Shown in pieces: positions 21,614 to 24,259 of a stretch of 24,259 nucleotides of DNA. The stretch's first letter is position 1. Every line of letters starts with the position of its first letter. The notes beneath the pieces are model-generated. The model was not told the origin of the DNA, did no database searches, and saw nothing but the letters and a program-made list of their open reading frames with translations. This DNA comes from WHSV01 sp050694055 (GTDB taxonomy: Bacteria > Actinomycetota > CADDZG01 > WHSQ01), in NCBI GenBank assembly GCA_050694055.1, contig JBOGWX010000005.1, forward strand, positions 1-24,259, in the 5' to 3' direction. The position numbers were made by a program, and so were the translations under genes.

Positions 21614-23080
21614 GTGAAAGCGCAGCGCGCGGGTTACAAGCTGTGGCTGACCGCCGGCCTGGTCGTCGTCGGAGGTTACTTCCCGCTGCCCGGGGGCCCC
21701 GTCAAGGACCTGGTCTCCCCGGCTCTCGCTCTGGCGGCGGCGCTGGTGATTCTCCTCACCGCTCTTCGTTTCCGGGGACCTCTTAGGATTTCGTGGCTGC
21801 TCATCGGCGCCGGCCTTCTGCAGTCCGCGATCGGCGACGGTCTGTGGACGCTCTATGCGGTCGTCTGGGAGATGGAGCCGTTCCCCTCCTGGGCCGACTT
21901 CTTCTACCTGGCGTTCTATCCTCTGGTTGCAGCCGGCCTCGTATCCCTGGTGCGCTGGCACGGGGCCGGGGATCGAGACAGCCTGATCGACGCCTTCATC
22001 GTGGCGATCGGCGCAGGCGTGCTGACCTGGGTTTTCGTCATGTCGCCCTACGTCTTCGATGCTTCGATGACTCTGACCGAGCGTCTGGTGTCGGTTGCCT
22101 ACCCGGTGGCCGACCTGCTCCTGCTCGCCGTCCTCGTTCGGTTGGTGTTTGCGCCGGGCAAGTTCTCGGCGTCGTCGATTCTGCTGACTCTGGGAATCTT
22201 CACGACGCTTCTCGCGGATGCGGGCTTCGCGGTCACGGCTCTGGAGGGCACCTACGCCACCGGGCACGTGATCGACGTGGGGTGGCTGCTCACCTACGTG
22301 CTGGTGGCTACCGCGGTCCTGCACCCTTCGACGACGGCCGCCGTCACACGTCCGAGCAGCGACGTCACCACGCTTCCGCGGCAGCGACTGATCCTCCTTG
22401 CACTGGCCTCCATGATGTCTCCGGCAGTGCTCATCGTCGAAGGGGTGAGGGACCACCAGGTGGATGATCTCGTCATCGGCGGGTGCTCGGCGACACTCTT
22501 TCTGCTGGTTCTGCTTCGCATGGCCGGGCTGGTGCGACAGGTGCAAGCCCAGACAGAAAGGCTGGTGGAGCTCAGCGACACCGACGAGCTGACCGGGGCC
22601 CCCAACCGGCGCGTCTGGTTCCGGCAGGTCCCTTACGAGATCGCGCGCACGGCGCGTTCGGGACGTCCGTTGAGTGTCGCGGTGATCGACCTCGACTACT
22701 TCAAGGCCTACAACGACACCTACGGACACCAGGAGGGGGACAGGCTTCTGCAGGAAGCAGTGAGCGCGTGGCGAGCCGAGTTGCGGGCCGGGGATCTGCT
22801 GGTCCGGTTCGGCGGCGACGAGTTCGTTGCGCTGCTGCCCGACTGCGATCTCGAAGATGGAGAACGAGCGATGGATCGCCTGAGAGCGGCCACGCCCTTC
22901 CACCAGACGTGCTCGACCGGGGTGGCCTGCCTGGCCGGCGAGGAGTCCGCCGAGGAACTGCTGGCGCGCGCCGACCGGGCGCTGTACGAGGCGAAAGCCG
23001 CTCGCCGGCAGCCGGCCGACCCGGCGCCTGTGCCCTCGACGGGGGCGGCGCGCGTCAATCCGTCGCCTGCGCCCGGTTGA
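21614..23080 (+). CDS. Membrane-bound diguanylate cyclase (GGDEF protein)
   Basis: The 488-residue protein has an N-terminal membrane domain of roughly eight to nine helices (about 8-310), a short linker helix, and a GGDEF domain (about 325-465). The active-site motif is intact (GGDEF, 400-404). An RxxD product-inhibition site (Arg391-Asp394) lies five residues before it, so the enzyme is predicted to make cyclic di-GMP and to be feedback-controlled. The signal sensed by the membrane domain is unknown. A Pro/Ala-rich tail follows. The start is GTG at 21614 with GGTGAG just upstream. It is divergent from the RAM gene and tail to tail with the sigma factor, one base apart. Confidence 0.92.
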   Translation: MKAQRAGYKLWLTAGLVVVGGYFPLPGGPVKDLVSPALALAAALVILLTALRFRGPLRISWLLIGAGLLQSAIGDGLWTLYAVVWEMEPFPSWADFFYLAFYPLVAAGLVSLVRWHGAGDRDSLIDAFIVAIGAGVLTWVFVMSPYVFDASMTLTERLVSVAYPVADLLLLAVLVRLVFAPGKFSASSILLTLGIFTTLLADAGFAVTALEGTYATGHVIDVGWLLTYVLVATAVLHPSTTAAVTRPSSDVTTLPRQRLILLALASMMSPAVLIVEGVRDHQVDDLVIGGCSATLFLLVLLRMAGLVRQVQAQTERLVELSDTDELTGAPNRRVWFRQVPYEIARTARSGRPLSVAVIDLDYFKAYNDTYGHQEGDRLLQEAVSAWRAELRAGDLLVRFGGDEFVALLPDCDLEDGERAMDRLRAATPFHQTCSTGVACLAGEESAEELLARADRALYEAKAARRQPADPAPVPSTGAARVNPSPAPG

Positions 23081-23081
23081 G

Positions 23082-24032
<951 letters not shown>

Positions 24033-24259
24033 TCAGTCACCAACCTTTTTTCGTGTGTGCCCTGATTTAGGGGCCTCATGCGTTCTCCAGACCGGTAGCG
24101 CGGGCCTCCCGGCTGAGCGCGCACGCGAAAGGAGAAGATTCTGTTGATTCCTCACCGAGGCGCGCCGGCGCAGGCACGTAGTAATACGAGGCCGCGAGTG
24201 CGGCGGGGCCGGGCAGTGGGCGACTCCTCGGAAGATGCTATGGACTGATTCAACAATGG
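24033..24259. other. Sigma-factor leader and window edge, no gene seen
   Basis: These 227 bases hold the upstream region of the sigma factor gene, read on the minus strand. I see no tRNA-like fold, no convincing coding frame, and no clear promoter. A small CCGC-GAGT-GCGG hairpin occurs near the right end. Confidence 0.4.

Noticed and set aside
21566..22903. Long minus-strand open frame opposite the GGDEF gene
   Set aside because: The translation is low-complexity (Gln/Arg/His-rich) and mirrors the real diguanylate cyclase, whose motifs are intact on the plus strand.
24060..24259. tRNA or small RNA gene at the right end
   Set aside because: There is no cloverleaf, no T-loop consensus, and no strong stem with a terminator.

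Overview
This window comes from a high-G+C bacterium, most likely a deep-branching or uncultured member of the Actinomycetota. Supporting this are the suf gene order with a Rieske ferredoxin and a zinc-type SufU, a CysA2-like rhodanese, a sortase-type LPFTG surface protein, many GTG/TTG starts, and genes that look leaderless. I see no phage, insertion sequence, CRISPR array, tRNA or rRNA.

Layout. Positions 1-5000 hold a membrane molybdopterin oxidoreductase, a small GlsB/YeaQ-type membrane protein, a 4-coumarate/fatty-acid CoA ligase followed closely by a monomeric sarcosine oxidase-like flavoenzyme, and an EamA transporter. Positions 5000-9600 hold a suf iron-sulfur assembly operon (sufD, Rieske ferredoxin, sufC, sufS, sufU) and a DUF983 protein. 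Its promoter region carries two inverted repeats. sufB, normally the first gene of this operon, is not present. Positions 9700-12421 hold a lipoprotein, then a compact unit of a winged-helix regulator, a CysA2-type rhodanese, and an unusual single reading frame that joins a MoaD/ThiS sulfur-carrier domain to DNA-3-methyladenine glycosylase I (TagI).

From 12418 to 19737 the genes face the cell surface or general metabolism: a ceramidase-like secreted hydrolase, a seven-repeat kelch lipoprotein, an aldehyde dehydrogenase with a perfect 14-bp palindrome in its promoter, a cysteine-paired LPFTG surface protein behind a structured leader, and a membrane-anchored partner. A strong hairpin terminator and a 9-bp minisatellite follow. 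Positions 20045-24032 hold thiI with a stand-alone RAM-domain gene, a membrane diguanylate cyclase, and an RpoD-family sigma factor.

Sulfur handling is the recurring theme. SufS and SufU mobilise sulfur for clusters, SufS could also supply ThiI for tRNA thiolation, and the rhodanese sits next to the MoaD-like domain it could plausibly charge. The most unusual item is the MoaD-TagI fusion (11582-12421). It keeps both the internal Gly-Gly of the sulfur carrier and the catalytic and zinc-binding residues of the glycosylase.
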